This document shows positions 63,147 through 64,000 of a stretch of 64,000 nt of DNA, piece by piece. Origin of the DNA: Elusimicrobiota bacterium (GTDB lineage: Bacteria > Elusimicrobiota > Elusimicrobia > UBA1565); contig DMEZ01000071.1 of the NCBI GenBank assembly GCA_003450735.1, forward strand, positions 1 to 64,000, read 5' to 3'. Below the pieces are notes generated by a model. It was not told the DNA's origin. It did not search any database and saw only the letters and a list, made by a program, of their open reading frames with translations. Position numbers and translations under genes: made by a program. Every line of letters starts with the position of its first letter. Positions within the stretch are counted from its first letter, which is position 1.

Positions 63147-64000
63147 ATGGGAGCGTCTCCGAAGGTGCTCCGCCGTCGGGATTGGACTTCGCTCATGCTG
63201 GTCGCCGCCTTGGCGTCCGCTCAGCCCGCATACGGCGGCTGGGCCGAGGACTTCGCCAGGGGAAAGAACTCCGCCGTGGGCGGAGGCTACGCCATCTTCG
63301 GCGGGGTCGGGGCCGGCTTCTTCAACGCGCTCACCGGCGGCGCGATCTACGGCAAGGGCACGAAGGACGACCTCAAGGCCGATCCGAAGGATCCGATGAA
63401 GGGGGGGGCAGGCTCCGACGCGGCGGACCCCGGCAAGCAGACCTTCTTCCCGGCTAAGGACAAGGACGTCACTCCCGAGGAGGCTCAGGCCAAGCTGGTC
63501 AAGAAGCTTCCCGCCACGAGCAGCGTCGGCTCCTCCAACCCGGACGGCAGCCTCGCGCTGCTCCAGCCGGAGAGCAAGGACCTCGGCGCGTTCTCCCAGC
63601 GCAGGCCGGGGTCGGGCGCCGGCTTCGGCGGGCCCGGCGAGATCGAAGTGCCGGACATCCGCTCCCACGCCATGTCGGTGGACGAGGCGGACGCCGAGCA
63701 GCAGCGCCGCCGCGGCATCAAGACCCAGTACCGCAAGCCCAAGGTGGCCTCCGAGGGCTCGGAGTTCCCCGAACAGCGGAAGATGACGACCGCCCAGCAG
63801 AAGGCGCGGGTCGCCGCGGTCTACGACAGGCGGGTCGGGGTGCCGACCGTCACGGTCTCGAAGAGCGACGGCGCGAACGCGCTCAACCTGCTGCGCCTGG
63901 CCAACCGCAAGATCGAGCTCAGGGACTGGAAAGGCGCGGTCGAGGACGGCCAGAAGGCGGTCGAGCTCGACCCCATGAACGCCGGCGCCCATGAGTCGCT
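63147..64000 (+). CDS. Exported TPR-containing protein, cut by the window end
   Basis: The frame opens with ATG at 63147, five bases after GGGAGG, and stays open through the last base (284 residues seen). A signal peptide (SLMLVAALASAQPAYG) is followed by a glycine-rich segment (GGGYAIFGGVGAGFF, about 46-60), a long polar low-complexity region, and from about residue 247 a TPR-like unit (LLRLANRKIELRDWKGAVED, then AVELDPMNAGAHESL). The missing part probably holds more TPRs. No stop is reached, so length and full function are unknown. Codon use matches its neighbours. Confidence 0.8.
   Translation, partial: MGASPKVLRRRDWTSLMLVAALASAQPAYGGWAEDFARGKNSAVGGGYAIFGGVGAGFFNALTGGAIYGKGTKDDLKADPKDPMKGGAGSDAADPGKQTFFPAKDKDVTPEEAQAKLVKKLPATSSVGSSNPDGSLALLQPESKDLGAFSQRRPGSGAGFGGPGEIEVPDIRSHAMSVDEADAEQQRRRGIKTQYRKPKVASEGSEFPEQRKMTTAQQKARVAAVYDRRVGVPTVTVSKSDGANALNLLRLANRKIELRDWKGAVEDGQKAVELDPMNAGAHES

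Noticed and set aside
63099..63992. Minus-strand frame of 297 codons at the window end
   Set aside because: Shadow of the plus-strand gene starting at 63147, which has a ribosome-binding site, signal peptide and TPR unit.

Overview
The window is high-GC, densely coded bacterial DNA, and no stretch above about 120 bases lacks a gene. A Kdo transferase, PorV/PorQ-like and DUF481-like outer-membrane barrels, and many signal peptides and lipoprotein signals point to a Gram-negative (diderm) organism. Giant beta-helix exoproteins with FlgD-like C-termini next to PorV-like proteins are what I would expect from Elusimicrobiota or a related lineage. That assignment is inference, because no database search was possible. 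No rRNA, CRISPR array, insertion sequence or phage gene was seen.

Layout. 1-1255: a VapBC-like pair (antitoxin cut by the window edge) translationally coupled to a CPBP membrane protease. 15127 down to 1188, minus strand: a long, mostly overlapping housekeeping series, yebC-ruvC-ruvA-ruvB-spoIID-queA-tgt-(membrane protein)-CLC chloride channel-yajC-secD-secF-(B12-dependent methionine synthase activation-like)-(DUF374 acyltransferase)-waaA. It covers Holliday-junction resolution, queuosine synthesis, protein export and lipid A-core assembly. 15205-20906, plus strand: tRNA-Arg(TCG), a HEAT-repeat protein, a secreted M4/M36-type metalloprotease and a PorV-like barrel. 25054 down to 20900, minus strand: a GldA-like ATPase, a fused GldF-GldG-like protein and a DUF4340 protein. 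25118-28566: a transglutaminase-like lipoprotein, DUF350, a class A beta-lactamase-fold protein and Lgt.

28579-55271 is the most striking region. A near-consensus promoter and an RNA hairpin that covers the ribosome-binding site precede a FecR-domain protein, a barrel-like protein, a 7271-residue exoprotein (21.8 kb, about a third of the window), a second PorV-like protein and a Cys-rich secreted protein. 55276-64000 holds a probably exported WD40-caspase fusion, a DUF481 barrel, then DUF3015, an unknown secreted protein, a DUF4105/Lnb-like protein, an alpha/beta hydrolase lipoprotein and the start of a TPR protein.

The best candidate for an undescribed system is a pairing seen twice. A large secreted protein ending in a FlgD-like domain (DWDG, then VASG-[IV]-Y, then a C-terminal Lys) is followed at once by a PorV/PorQ-like outer-membrane protein. 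The cases are protease plus PorV at 16439-20906 and giant protein plus PorV at 31407-54172. This resembles the cargo/PorV logic of the Bacteroidota type IX secretion system and suggests a cargo-specific export or anchoring route. A GldA/GldF/GldG-like set lies between the two loci, but nothing ties it to them functionally.
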